Positions 1 to 11,028 of a stretch of DNA of 64,000 nucleotides are shown piece by piece (position 1 is the first letter of the stretch; the number at the start of each line of letters is the position of its first letter). The DNA is taken from positions 1-64,000 of the forward strand of contig JAACJM010000101.1 in assembly GCA_013368315.1 (NCBI GenBank), in the 5' to 3' direction. This DNA comes from Tetrapyrgos nigripes (lineage: Eukaryota; Basidiomycota; Agaricomycetes; Agaricales; Campanellaceae). Position numbers and translations under genes: made by a program. The notes beneath the pieces were generated by a model. That model searched no databases. It had not been told where the DNA came from and worked only from the letters and a program-made list of their open reading frames with translations.

Positions 1-404
1 GGAAAGAACAAGGGAGAAGAAGATGTAGAGACATACAACAAGAATATGAGGTATTAGTGTCTCAGGTGAGCTAGATACGTCTTAACACTATGTATCTTAC
101 CTTCTCTCCTTGTTTGTTAGCCTTCTGTATGCATTCCGGTCTATGTCACTACCATTATATCTTCCAATTATTCATCCTATATCCTGCCCTCATACACCTT
201 GACCTACTCGTGAACAGACATCTCTTCTAGGCCTTGGATCAATCATGCTGACACAGTGTACATTTGTCTCATTGTCATCCTCAGCTATGCCATCAGAGAA
301 TCACTATCTCAATCTGCACTCACTCTGCTCTGGTTGACTTTTCCTTGTGATTTCTGTTTTTCCGCTAGAGACTTTGCTTGCAACTGCCTCCTCTCTTGTG
401 TTCC
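1..404. other. No gene seen
   Basis: No convincing coding frame, RNA gene or repeat was recognised. The last ~70 bases may be a badly decayed extension of the Helitron relic that follows. Confidence 0.4.
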
Positions 405-1110
405 CCTTTTCCCATCAGACTTCACTAATATCTGAGAGAAAATCTGTAGGCAGCTTTTTATCCTTGAACCTGTTGCTTTTCCTGACAAGGCATATACTGA
501 TACCTCTGATGTATTGCATGAGTTATTGCAAACACTGAGCCCAATGACTAAGAGAAATGTTCTTTGTATTAATAATCACTCAGATTTTCAGGACAGGTTA
601 CAATGCAATTTAATGCTAACGCATATAATAGGTACATATCAATCTATGCAGCATTTGGTTTCTCACTTTATAGAGCCTTGGGCTGATAAATGTCACTCTT
701 GTCATGGAGACATGTTTTGAAAATACACATTCTGCTTATGTCCTTACCTTATGAATGCAAGTTGGAAATTCAAAATGTTATACATGTGCCTCAGGGAGCT
801 AGGTCTCAGGAATATCACATAAATGGCATCATTTATTTTGGAAGGGGTCACTTCATCACAAGGATGTTTCATGCAGCTCAGGAGTGGGTATATGATGGCA
901 TTGGTACTGGGGTACCAGTGAAATTATCTGCAGTGCTCCAATTGAACAACTGAAGCCTGGAGAACTTTGCTAATAAGAAAGCTGTGGTAGTTCTGTATGT
1001 CCAAACGGGTATGGAAGTTGCAGGAGAATGAATGCAATTCAATGCAAGAGAAAGCCTTGGCCTGTAACAGTGTTGACCCACACCCCTTTCATACATAGTT
1101 GTAAGTCTGT
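405..1110 (+). pseudogene. Helitron helicase C-terminal relic (peptidase-like tail)
   Basis: Broken frames here match the last ~190 residues of the Helitron helicase ORF that ends at 25510. Shared stretches include DTSDVLHEL, a C-x2-C pair (CHSCH), PYEC, HVPQGA, HINGIIYFG, HFITRMF and WVYDGIGTG. Relative to that copy it has an in-frame TGA at 718-720 where the intact copy has an Arg codon, a deletion of about eight codons just after it, a frame change, and a stop near 951. The homologous DNA continues past the normal stop into the 3' terminal sequence (CCCACACCCCTTTCAT near 1077-1092), so this is the 3' end of an old Helitron insertion. It cannot make a full protein. Confidence 0.75.
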
Positions 1111-1748
1111 GTCGGCTCCCCATGAGCTTGCCTCCAGTGTGATATGATGATGCATTTGTTCATAAAAAAGCTAAGCACCAAGTTCGATTGCATAGGTCCA
1201 TGGCACACTTGAACGAAGGATTGAATGTAATGATCTGTGATGGTATTCACACTACCGAATATTGTGGCCTTTTGGTCTAGTTCAAGTTGGAGGTTGGGTC
1301 TTATTGCAGGCTGACCAAGCCTTTACACTGAAGTGACATACTTTGCTGCATTTAAATGCCATATTTAATTGGAAACTTATGAACCACGAAATCCAAAAGG
1401 ATATCAAGTATTTTCGCAGCCAAAAATCCAGACATGCAGTACAGGGAAGTAGAGAGTAGTTAATAAAAGCCAACAGTTTAACAAAACAGAGTGAGGACCA
1501 GAGATGCCATTGCCAATGAGATAAAAGGAAGGATATCAATATGTGCACGGGGAGTGGAGAAGGATGTTAATAGTACGATAATGCGTTCGTTAAGTCATCG
1601 AGGAAAGGCAACTAGCTGTTAAAGGTTAAACATCCAATGCCAGCTGTGAACTTGAAGACAGACAAAGATAGGAGAGGTGAACCAAGACTGGACACCAGTG
1701 CAGTACAAGCCGCAGCGTATGAAATATGTTAAACCTCTGTTCCCCGTA
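1111..1748. other. No gene seen
   Basis: No recognisable gene, RNA or repeat. Open frames are short and lack family resemblance. Confidence 0.4.
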
Positions 1749-2166
1749 GCTACAGCATTTTACAGAGTAGAAGGTATCTGCCCAGTCCATCTACTGTTCA
1801 TCTTTATGATACATTGATCTGTTGCTCATCACAATACTGATACTTACAACTTCCAAGATGCTTAGCTACAGCAATTTACAGAGTATAAGGTATCCGCCCA
1901 GTCCATCTATTGTTCGTCTTTATGATACATTGATCTGTTGCCTGTCTCAATACTGGTACTTACAACTTCCAAGATGCTTAGTTACAGCATTTTACAGAGT
2001 ATAAGGTATCCGCCCAGTCCATCTATTGTTCATCTTTATGATACATTGATCTGTTGCTCGTCCCAATACTGATACTTACAACTTCCAAGATACTTAGCTA
2101 TGACATTTTACAGAGTATAAGGTATCAGCCCAGTCCATCTATTGTTCATCTTTATGATACATTGCC
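1749..2166. repeat. 116-bp tandem repeat, about 3.6 copies
   Basis: Units begin at 1749, 1865, 1981 and 2097, exactly 116 bp apart. Each contains TTTACAGAGTA, then GCCCAGTCCATCTA, then TTTATGATACATTGATCTG. Copies differ at a few positions. The last copy is partial and stops where a Helitron 3' terminal motif begins. Confidence 0.93.
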
Positions 2167-2205
2167 TCGTTATTGCCACGCGAGGCGGTGGCCCACAAAG
2201 CCTTC
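2164..2205 (+). mobile_element. Helitron 3' terminal hairpin
   Basis: GCCTCGTTATTGCCACGCG followed by AGGCGGTGGCCCAC can form a GCCAC/GTGGC hairpin. It lines up with the sequence just after the Helitron helicase stop (25516-25560). Together with the upstream tandem repeat it looks like the right end of a non-autonomous Helitron; its left end was not found. Confidence 0.55.
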
Positions 2206-2364
2206 ATTCGATTCAGAGCGTCTGTCTTATGATGGTCTCGGGCTTAAATAAAAGTGCAAATTTCTAGGACCAAAATTCAGCGAAGTGAGTCATAGGCTGA
2301 ATTTGTTCAGTGGACCTGAAAATAGCCTGGAAAAGTGCGGGAAATAATTTTGTCCACAATCTAC

Positions 2365-2622
2365 AAGCATACATAAGCATAATTTTTTGTGTGTCATATC
2401 ATACATATCTCCGGTATGTCTTGTTTAGATCTATCTACGAGCCTGGAATAACTATACAATTTAGATTACTCCGAAATTGTGCCGGCGGTGGCCTTCCAGC
2501 ATCCATCAGGGGGCGGGTCGCGGGTTTGGAGCGGGATGAGATAAGCCAACCCGTCTCCCACGTCCCCGCCATACTCCATCCCCATGACCGGTCACTTACC
2601 CGCCAACCCGTGCTATTCCCTA
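2365..2622 (+). mobile_element. Truncated hAT-type MITE (right part)
   Basis: The right end (CCCGTGCTATTCCCTA) and the GC-rich subterminal block (gggtcgcgggtttgg, ccccgccata) match the complete element at 11263-11874, as does the AT-rich interior (tttttttgtgtgt). The left half and a target duplication are missing, so it is an old 5'-truncated copy. Confidence 0.65.
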
Positions 2623-2771
2623 GTGGCAATGATGAGGTCCCCCAAAGAAAAGGAAGCGAATGGCGAGCGCTAAGTGAGCGCTGTCAACTGTTCGGTACCG
2701 GCTTCTATCAAGATTCCAAGCCGGGAGACGATTTCAGCATACCCACACAGCAAACCGCGGGTCTGTAAGAA

Positions 2772-2945
2772 CTAGTCCCTTAAAAGGGCCTCGTAATCCC
2801 TTGCGTTCTTTACGATCTTAACCATCTCATCCACCTTTGACGGGCGGTATACGTGCGACACTGCATTAAATGCTAGGAATCCTGGTCCATCGAACGTGTT
2901 GTATACCTCAGCCCCCGCTGCAATTGCCTTCAATCAGCAACACCT
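2772..2945 (-). pseudogene. Short coding-like fragment, unknown
   Basis: On the minus strand about 55 codons read smoothly to a TAG at 2772-2774, including GFLAFNAVSHVYRPSK and VDEMVKIVKNARDYEALLRD. No start or domain was recognised. The frame overlaps an ACGAGGCCC motif like Helitron ends, so part of it may be terminal transposon sequence. It could be a gene fragment or chance. Confidence 0.25.
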
Positions 2946-3144
2946 GCCGCAGGGAAGGGACGGGAATCCCTTGTTACATGGGCGGGGTTTCAACTCTCCA
3001 ATCTGTACCTCGTACCGATCACTAAAACAAGATGGGAACTTAAAGTTGGATGTAAGCTATAAGTATGAGTCACATATCCATTGATCTTATAAAAGAAAGA
3101 TGCCATTAATGTATTGCAAGTGCGCCTCCACCCAACCTTTGAAG

Positions 3145-4530
3145 ATGCCCATCTCCGATGTCTCTGTCAGTTTCATAACCACCATCTTATCAACTTTTAT
3201 CTATGGCAGCTTCTTTGTCCTTTGGCTTGTCTCAATGGCCTTCATGCTGCGGGGGAGGGGAGACCCCAGCTCCAGCTCTTCCCTATACAGAAATCCATGT
3301 ATCACAGTACTTCTTGCTCTACTAAAGTGTCCGCTGGCCATTGGCAGTGCTTTGCTTTTTATCTTGAATACTGCGGTATGTTACTCTTATAGACTTATAT
3401 GCTATTTTCACTAAGAAACCAGTACATGTGTCTGACAGCATTGGGTAATCAAGATTGCCCTTGTATATTCAGCATTCATCAGGACCAATAGCGATACTGA
3501 GCGCCAGCAATTTATTATCAATGAAACCTACAATAGCCCACACAGCATTGTTCTTATGGCTTCAATCTTGACTGGTGACTGTCTCATTGTAAGTATACAA
3601 GTCTCTCTGTAAGTTCACAAATACTAAAAACCCTTACCTACTCAACTTGACTATACTCTCAGGTTTATAGGCTATGGATAATTTGGGGACGCAAATTCAA
3701 GGCAATCATTATCCCTATTCTCACAATGTGTGGTGCTCTGGGCAAGTATCTGCATTTTCAATGGTTTGGTTCAAGAACTCAACAGTGACCAAAATATTGA
3801 TGTAGCCTGCGGCATTGCTTTTGCAACAGTCAATTCCAATTCCTCTCAGCTCTTTCAAAGATTGGCATTTGGTGGAGTATTCATGACATTCTGGTAATTA
3901 TTTGGGAGCTTTGATTATTCATCTATACTATGAGAGTTGATTGCTCTTTCTTGGGTTTAAGCACAAATGCTTATTGCACTGGTATGTGATTACATTGCAC
4001 AGTTGGGACGACATGACTTATCATTTCAACTTTAGCTTTGATTGTATGGAAAATAGTGCAAATTCAAGAAAGAAATTTGTATATTCAGGGTGATAGTACT
4101 GCAATAGTAAGTTTAAATTATTCCTGGTTTTTATCAAAGATGGAAATAAACTGAACATGAACTCTGATCTAGAAAATTTTAGTCATTTTTGTAGAAAGCG
4201 CAGCCCTCTATTTGTAAGTTTCTGTAAAATTTTGAAATCAAAGCAGTGTGCAAGGATATTTACAAAATCACACACTCTCAACCTTGCTCTCAACTCTCTC
4301 TCTGCTAACAATAATCTATAAACAGGATATGGGCAGTTGTTGCCATGATTGTTTATCCACTTTCTCAAACACTCTCTTTGTCACTGCTAGATGCTGGGCC
4401 AGCGATGAATGGGATTGCGTGTACTATGATCAATGTCAGAGTGGGATTGAGATGGGCTGCAGGACAGGGACAAGACAGAGATTATGTGGAACCTTTACCA
4501 GGGAGCAAGAGGAATGCATCACTTGAATGA
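3145..4530 (+). CDS. Multi-span membrane protein of unknown function
   Basis: A multi-exon gene for a hydrophobic protein. Exon 1 (from ATG 3145 to about 3374) starts MPISDVSVSFITTILS and holds two membrane-spanning stretches. A following exon contains DAFIRTNSDTERQQFIINE and ends LTGDCLI. The next carries YRLWIIWGRKFKAIIIP, an arginine-rich loop typical of a large Agaricomycete family of predicted seven-span proteins. Then come GIAFATVN, ALIVWKIVQIQERN and a last exon with GPAMNGIACTMINVRVGLRW, ending at TGA 4528-4530. Introns are short. Around 3748 the frame changes without a clear intron, so either a splice site was missed or there is a frameshift. Function of the family is not established. 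Confidence 0.55.
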
Positions 4531-4804
4531 ATGATGCCTGATTTTCCTGATTTCACTGTTGAAACATGATCTGGGCCATGAACGTTGCCTTCATGGTCAA
4601 ATTGAAATTTTCTGGAGTATTTACAGCAGTCTTTATGCTGTAGTTAACACACTGCACTCAGATTAATTAGTCACTTTCGAAGCCCAGGAACAAGATGGTA
4701 GCTGATTTATAGACTGCGGACTAGCACGAAAAGTAAGTATTCACTCTCAATTCTTGCCTACAATGAGGGCAGACATCGTCAAATAATGCTCCATTTTTGA
4801 CCCA

Positions 4805-5757
4805 TAAGCTCACAAATAGTAAAATCACTTACCTACTCAACTTGACCCTACTTTCAGACTTATAGGCTATGGACAATTTGGGGACGCAAATTCAAGGCAA
4901 TTGTTGTCCCTATTCTAATGTGTGGTGCTCTAGGCAAGTATCTGCAGTTTTCAATGGGTTGGTTTAAGAACTCAAAAGTAACAAAAATATTTATATAGCT
5001 TTCAGCATTGCTTCTGCAATAATCAATTCCAATTCCCCTCAGCTCTTCATACAATTAGCATGTGGTGGAGTGTTCCTGACATTCTGGTAATTATTTTTGG
5101 AGTCTTGATTTTGCACTTATAGCATGAGAGTTAATTGCTCTTTTTGTTGGGTTTAAGCACAAATCCTTATTGTACTAGTATGTGATTACATCATCACAGG
5201 ATCATAGACTTACGCACTTGGAATGACATGACCTATCATGATTTCAGTTTTGATTGTATGGAGAATAGTGCAAATTCAGAAATGAAATTTGCACATTGAG
5301 GGAGATAGTACTGCAATAATAAGTTCATCCTATTCTTACTTTTTTTTTTTATCAAGGGAGCAAATCTTAAACTCAATATGGTTTCTGATATAGAAAATCT
5401 TAGTCATTTTTGTAGAAAGCACAGCCCTCTATCTGTAAGTTCTGTTCAAGTTGTGCTTTTTACTTTGGCAAGGCAACAAGGACATTTATAAAATCACATA
5501 CAACACACTGAATGCTAACCATGATCTACTTACAAACCGGATCTGGGTAATCTTGGTATTGATCACCTACTCAGGCCCCTCTCCTGCATTATATCTGTCA
5601 TTGTTGGCTGTTGGGCCAGAAATCAGTGGGATTGTGTATACTATGATCAATGTCAGAGTTGGCTTGGGGTGGGCTGCAGGGCAGGGACGGGATGGGGATT
5701 ATGTGGAACCTTTACCAGGCCCAGCAATCAGCACCAAAGGAAGTTCAAATGAGTAAT
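4805..5757 (+). pseudogene. Truncated duplicate of the membrane-protein gene
   Basis: This copies about 930 bp of the preceding gene, starting inside an intron (3605 onward) and running to the stop, about 1.2 kb downstream. It lacks the first two exons. It keeps YRLWTIWGRKFKAIVVP and the C-terminal block ISGIVYTMINVRVGLGWA. A TAA at 4965-4967 replaces the Gln codon (CAA) of the first copy. With no N-terminal exons and an internal stop it is very probably dead. Confidence 0.65.
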
Positions 5758-5760
5758 GCC

Positions 5761-6222
5761 AGTGACTAAGTCTCCCAATATCAAATCAACATGTGGGCCC
5801 TGATTCTGCCTGAACATGGCCTTTTTTGTCAAACAAATTCTTTCAAAGTATTTCACTTGAATGTACAGTGGTCTTGATGCCAGAAATTACCTACATATAC
5901 TTATATATATACTCATGTGGAACAATGGTACACCCAGAGCAATTGGCAGTGCTAAAGTGCAGGGACACAATGGAAGCTGACTCATAGTGTCATGGACTCT
6001 AACCAGCAGATAGGACCCAGGGTTCCCTTTCCTGATCCCTTGTGTATTGGATAACTTCCAACAACTCCTGGAGTGACTCTCAACTACCTATGGGACCTGA
6101 CTCTAGTGAGGGTGGGTCATACTACTCACCTATATGGCAGCTGAGATATGTCACTGAGATCCACTCCTAAGGTATTGTCTGATATATGGACAAAGGTATG
6201 ACCTGTCTTGTACATGGTTGAC
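5761..6222. other. No gene seen
   Basis: Between the truncated membrane-protein copy and the DNA transposon. No coding signal or repeat recognised. Confidence 0.4.
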
Positions 6223-6229
6223 CCTTATG

Positions 6230-7419
6230 CCCAGTCAAAAACGACGCCGGCCATAACCGACTATAACCGACCACTTCCGAAAATCTAGCTCCTGCCAACT
6301 ATTTCGGACATGGCCAGAAAGACGTCAGAAAATGACCCTATACCAGATTTGCTTCTGACTATTTCTGGCTATTTCTGGTTGCGTCTGGGCAAAAAGTCGA
6401 GGATTTGTTCAATGACGCCTTTCGGACTAGGCCAGATAGTGTCAGAAATTATCAGAAATCATCCATTTCGTAGTATTGTACATCTTTTTCTACTAAAGTA
6501 AACTATGTATACAGACGCCTTATGAAATCTGCCGACGCTGTCTCATCCAAGAAGTCGAATGTACCCAGCCCCAACAAACGAACTGAAACAAATGAGTTAG
6601 CAAAGTAACTACAAGAGACCACAGAAATGTACCTTTGGTAACCCTGCGAGTCCGCTGCCAATCTGCCAATCATGAGTGCATATACTGAAGGACATGCACG
6701 CCGCGACCTTCGAATAACTACAAAAGAAGAACTGAGCAGACACACATATACAGCGGTCACTCGGGCTCTAAGAGAGGCAGAGAAAGGGATTTGAGCCAAT
6801 GGTACGAGTATCAGCTAACATGAAGACACACCTAGAAACCTCTGGAAGATTCTAATCGTCTCGCCCATAACAGACCATCCCATGAACTCCATTCTAGTTT
6901 CTTCTACGTGCTTGCGAGGGGCAACAGCGCAAAGTTTTGTGATAATTCATTGAAGCACCGATATGGTCGTATCCAGTGAGAGGGTGTCGTGACTCGCCGT
7001 GTTGTATTCCAGTGGAGAGAAAGGGGAGAGGGACTAGGAGGCGAGAAGGCGAGAGAAGGGGGGATGGAGAAGGGAGGAGAGACAGGGAAGATGGTGGTGG
7101 TTGTGGTGAGAGTTGAGTTGGGCGAGAAAGATTGGGGAGCCCATCGTTTTTTGTTGGGGCAGCGTGACGTCGGTGACGTCAAAAGGCTCATTGACCTCAC
7201 AGAAAGAAAACTCTAAAGTCCACGTCGCACTCGGCGTCGGAGTCTGCGAACTCGACATGCGTTGACGTGTGTCATCAAAGCATTGCTTCTGAGTTGCCAT
7301 ATACATGGTACAGAAAATATTGGAAATACTCAGAAATATCCAGAAAAACTCGGACAAGCTCGGATCTCAAGGTTTCCTGTCGGAATTGTCGGAAGCCGTC
7401 GGCGTCGTTTTTGACTGGG
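6230..7419. mobile_element. 1.19-kb non-autonomous DNA transposon
   Basis: A 20-bp perfect terminal inverted repeat beginning CCCAGTCAAAAACGAC lies at 6230-6249 and, inverted, at 7400-7419. It is flanked by CCTTATG on both sides (6223-6229 and 7420-7426), a 7-bp target duplication that may originally have been 8. The interior has several CCGAC/GTCGG subterminal motifs, a G/A-rich tract near 7017-7110, and no transposase. The superfamily is uncertain; KDZ or hAT relatives would fit a 7-8 bp duplication. Confidence 0.8.
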
Positions 7420-7426
7420 CCTTATG

Positions 7427-9640
7427 TCTAGCAAGTGATGAGCTCAATAGAAGACCTTTCCATGAGTTTGAGCACACCTCTACAAGATGAGACCGATAGA
7501 GATCTTGTAGATGACTAAGTCTAGGAAGGAGGTCTAATAGAAGGTTATATTCTGAGGACTCCTTGTACATCTGTAGTCGACTTATACTATCAGCAAAAAG
7601 GTTACACTCCTAGGGCAGATATCACAAGTAAGCTATGGCTCCTCAGACAGCTTCTAGTCTACAATACAACACAAGACCCGTCAAGGGTAAACAGATGGTC
7701 CCTGACTTGAATGAGGGAAACAGAAAGGGAAAAGGGACAAATGAGTGCAAAGGCACAAAGTGATGAGTCTGGGATGTGTCAAAGCAACATGACTGAGATC
7801 TCACAGGAATGATCTCTGCATACATGAGTGGCATCAGTACTGGGTGAAATATGAAGGAAACCCTGGACATATGGTTATTGTTGGGTTCATATGAATGAGG
7901 GGAAGGTGAGGAAAGGGCCAGTTTGTGACACATAATCATTCTGGAGCTCATAGACTGCAGAATAACCTGACAAGTAAGTGGCATGCCATCCACAGCAGGG
8001 ATGAGTGTGTATTTGGATGAGTTTTTGGGTGAGCATAAATCTTGAATTTTTGCTCTGAGCTGCACCTACTCCATATGAATGCTCAGCTTCGAAACAGTCC
8101 TATATAAAAACCCTATGGAAATACTTATTTGAGATTTACGCCAGCTGGGGAAATATCCACTTGTGGATGGTGAATGTGGAGCTGCATGGTGTCACAAGGA
8201 CTCTTGAAGGCCTAGATCTTGTTGTCCACAAAGTAACACAGATGACCAATGATGTAGGTCAGGCAGCCAGATACTACTGGCATCGGGACAGTTAAATGGA
8301 TGTCCAGCCATTGTGTTGGATGAGAGAGATAAGGCACCGACACTGTGACACTCATTAGGCATCAGGACAACATCATAGAGTAGTACCAAGGCTACATTTT
8401 TATTTCTGCTGACTGCTTTCTTTGACTGACATTGCTAACAGCTTTGAATTCTTCCTAGTGCCTCGGGAAGAATTGCCTCCACTCAATGTCCTATTTCAAT
8501 TTCTCTTTGCTCCCATGCCGATCACATCTGTTTGTACCTGCTTGCACTGTTCAGTCTCGTCCATTCATTCATCACAAAGTGAGCGAGAGCATCTGGCTCG
8601 ACTGGAGAAAGTACCAACGCTGACTCAAAGGAGAATGGCAAGGGAAAAGCAAAAGAAAGCGCCATGACTAGAGAGGCTGGGTCAGAAGAAGATGATGAAG
8701 AGTTGGAAAAGCTTGTATGCAATGAAAGGGGTGTGGGCCAGTGCTGGGGCGTGGCGACTATGAGGCTCCAGGGTTTACCTTGAACCAAATAGTCATTAAA
8801 TTGTATTTTCACTTCTTGTACAAACAGCTGGTTGTTCTATGTAGGTGGTTGATGAAGACAGGATGCAGATCTGGTGACAATGAGATGAAGAAGACAAAGT
8901 GAAAGGAAAGTGCATGAATTGAGTAGTGACAAACAGCAAAGAAAGTGAAGGAAAAAAGAAGGAATAAGGGAATATGAAACACATAGAAAAAGTCCCTGGT
9001 ATATACAAAGCAAGCCCCTGAATTAAAAAATTGTTTACTACCTGTACCCCGGAAATGAAAAATCAATCAGCAGTGAAAAAATCGAGAAATTATCTTCGTA
9101 TCTCCTGTGTCCCTTCATTCCTGGTGGTCACAATCCCGTAGTAGTTATCTACAGGGTCTATCTACACTACTATGTACTTTTCATGAGGCAAGAAAATGCT
9201 GAACATTTGCCAGATGCCAGAAATACCTAGAAAATGAAGAATCCGTGAGTGTGTCATGACATCTATATTTGGTACTATTTATTTCTTCTTATCTCTGTAT
9301 CCTCAGATCTTTACACCATATGACTCTTGTTCTACATGCTACACACCAGACCCTTCATTTCTCCGATACAGCTTCCTTTACAGCTTTCCTTTACAGCTTT
9401 ACTTTTACATATATCAACCCTGTCCTGACACCTGGTTCCCCATCTTGACCTCTTTGTCATTGGAACCAGGTGTGTATCTCCCTTTTCATTACTTCTTTCA
9501 CCTTTACTGATGGGCACTGTAGTTCCAGTACTTATTGCTGTCTGTTAGTCAAGTCAAGCCCATCACTCCTTGTTATTGTTATCTAAGAGCTCGCCTCTTT
9601 GTGACGTTAGGTCAAGATCCCTTACTGCACCAGCAGCCTC
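7427..9640. other. No gene recognised; probable degenerate transposon DNA
   Basis: Open frames on both strands are short, of low complexity, and resemble no family known to me. The 3' part (9250-9640) is pyrimidine-rich and leads into a Ty3-type gag frame, so decayed LTR or leader sequence may lie here. No clear LTR boundary was seen. Confidence 0.35.
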
Positions 9641-9647
9641 TGTATAG

Positions 9648-10436
9648 GTCGTCCTTGCAGGAACTGTTCCCACCACATCTGGGAGATATGCTGCACCATC
9701 CTCCATCTCTGAGTCCTCCACATCTGCATCTGCACCCCTGTCTCCAGCCACATCGCCCCAGCTCTCCCCTGAACCTGACTTCGACTGTTCAAGCTACCTG
9801 CATGGCTTTGACACCCATCACCGCCCTCACAAAGAATACTGGGACTGTGAAACCCAGCCTTGTCCACACACCTACAACAACCCACTTCCTAGTCTTGCAC
9901 TCTTTGAAGACAATTCAGGAGACAGCCATATTGTTATCCCAACCCACTGTACCTTCTGTCCCATCTTCACTTTTGCCTCTGCTCCCTCTAGTCCTCCATC
10001 TGTGCCAACATCACCTCTGCCTCCAGCATCTCCTATTCCATCTTCAGCCATACCAACAGCCTGTCCCAGTCCCACACTTGTACCCAATTCATCTCCTCTT
10101 CCTGTGTCACCAGCCCCACTCAGTCCCATAGCCTTCCCAATCACTGACATCAACATTTCCTCTGCTGCCCTTGAAAACCTCCTTCAGGCTCTGGTCAACA
10201 ACCAGAACCAACTGCAACAGGCAATCACCAATTTGGTCAATAGGCCTGTCCACGAATCCTCTGACAAACTCCCAAACCTGCCCTGTTCAAAGGCAAACCA
10301 GCTAAAATCGACTCATTCCTATCTCTCTTCATTCTCTGGGCTGGAGAACAGAAACAATGGAGATGGCCGGGACAGCCTAGAGCCCAACGTTGCAACTGAT
10401 GTGTATGTTCTTCTGAGTCCTATGACATACAACTGA
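9648..10436 (+). pseudogene. Ty3-type Gag fragment
   Basis: An open frame without an initial ATG runs from about 9648 to TGA 10434-10436, first Pro/Ser-rich (SPLPPASPIPSS), then ENLLQALVNNQNQLQQAITN. After that the Gag-like reading continues in another frame (PALFKGKPAKIDSFL, then AGEQKQWRWPGQP), so a frameshift lies near 10280. The FKGK...FL motif is typical of Gag in fungal Ty3 elements. No zinc knuckle or downstream polymerase follows in this orientation. Confidence 0.55.
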
Positions 10437-10526
10437 GCTAGTATTCTACTGGTCACGTGACCCTGCCCCTATCTCCCTAGGATACCTTCACTCCCTACTC
10501 CATGTGCCCCCTCCACAAAACCACCC

Positions 10527-10943
10527 TTACTCTGAGGACCTCACAAGGAATTGGACCCTGTCTAAAGGTATTGCCAATAAATCCGCGATATCCATACTGT
10601 CTGGAACACCATCATTCCTCCTGTCATCATCCATCAAATCTTCATTGACATCCCTGAAAATGATTCCCTCCCTCGACTCTTCCTTCCTGCACTCATCTTC
10701 TAGCTTCTTCTGTGCCTCAAACAACTCAGTACCCTCCCTTGGTTCAAATGCCTGCAGCCTCCTAGAGCTAAAAAGTCCATCAACCTCCACACCTTCTAAC
10801 ATCTCTAACCTGTATGAATTGGCTATCTGTTCCTTGATGCGCCGTGGCTGCGACCACCTAGGCAATAACTTTCGCTCGGACTTGAAGGTGTAGTCAAGAT
10901 CACTACGGTGGACCTGAACCAGCTGGCCTTCCCAGAACACCAC
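10527..10943 (-). pseudogene. Ty3-type Pol C-terminal fragment
   Basis: The minus-strand frame starts VFWEGQLVQVHRSDLDYTF, then KSERKLLPRWSQPRRI and ANSYRLEMLEGVEVDG. This is the post-integrase tail of Ty3-type polyproteins (the G-x-L-V-Q-V-Y-R-S-D-L region). Nothing recognisable as reverse transcriptase or the integrase core precedes it. It faces opposite to the Gag fragment next to it, so the region is rearranged. Confidence 0.65.
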
Positions 10944-11028
10944 CTAGAGTTGGTTCCAGGATTTCTCTATGCATTCTGAGATTTATGCATTCCACTATAG
11001 ACCATTAAATTACACAAAAATGTACCTA

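Noticed and set aside
6904..7357. Open frames on both strands inside the 1.19-kb transposon
   Set aside because: They come from a G/A-rich low-complexity tract, overlap each other and resemble no transposase.
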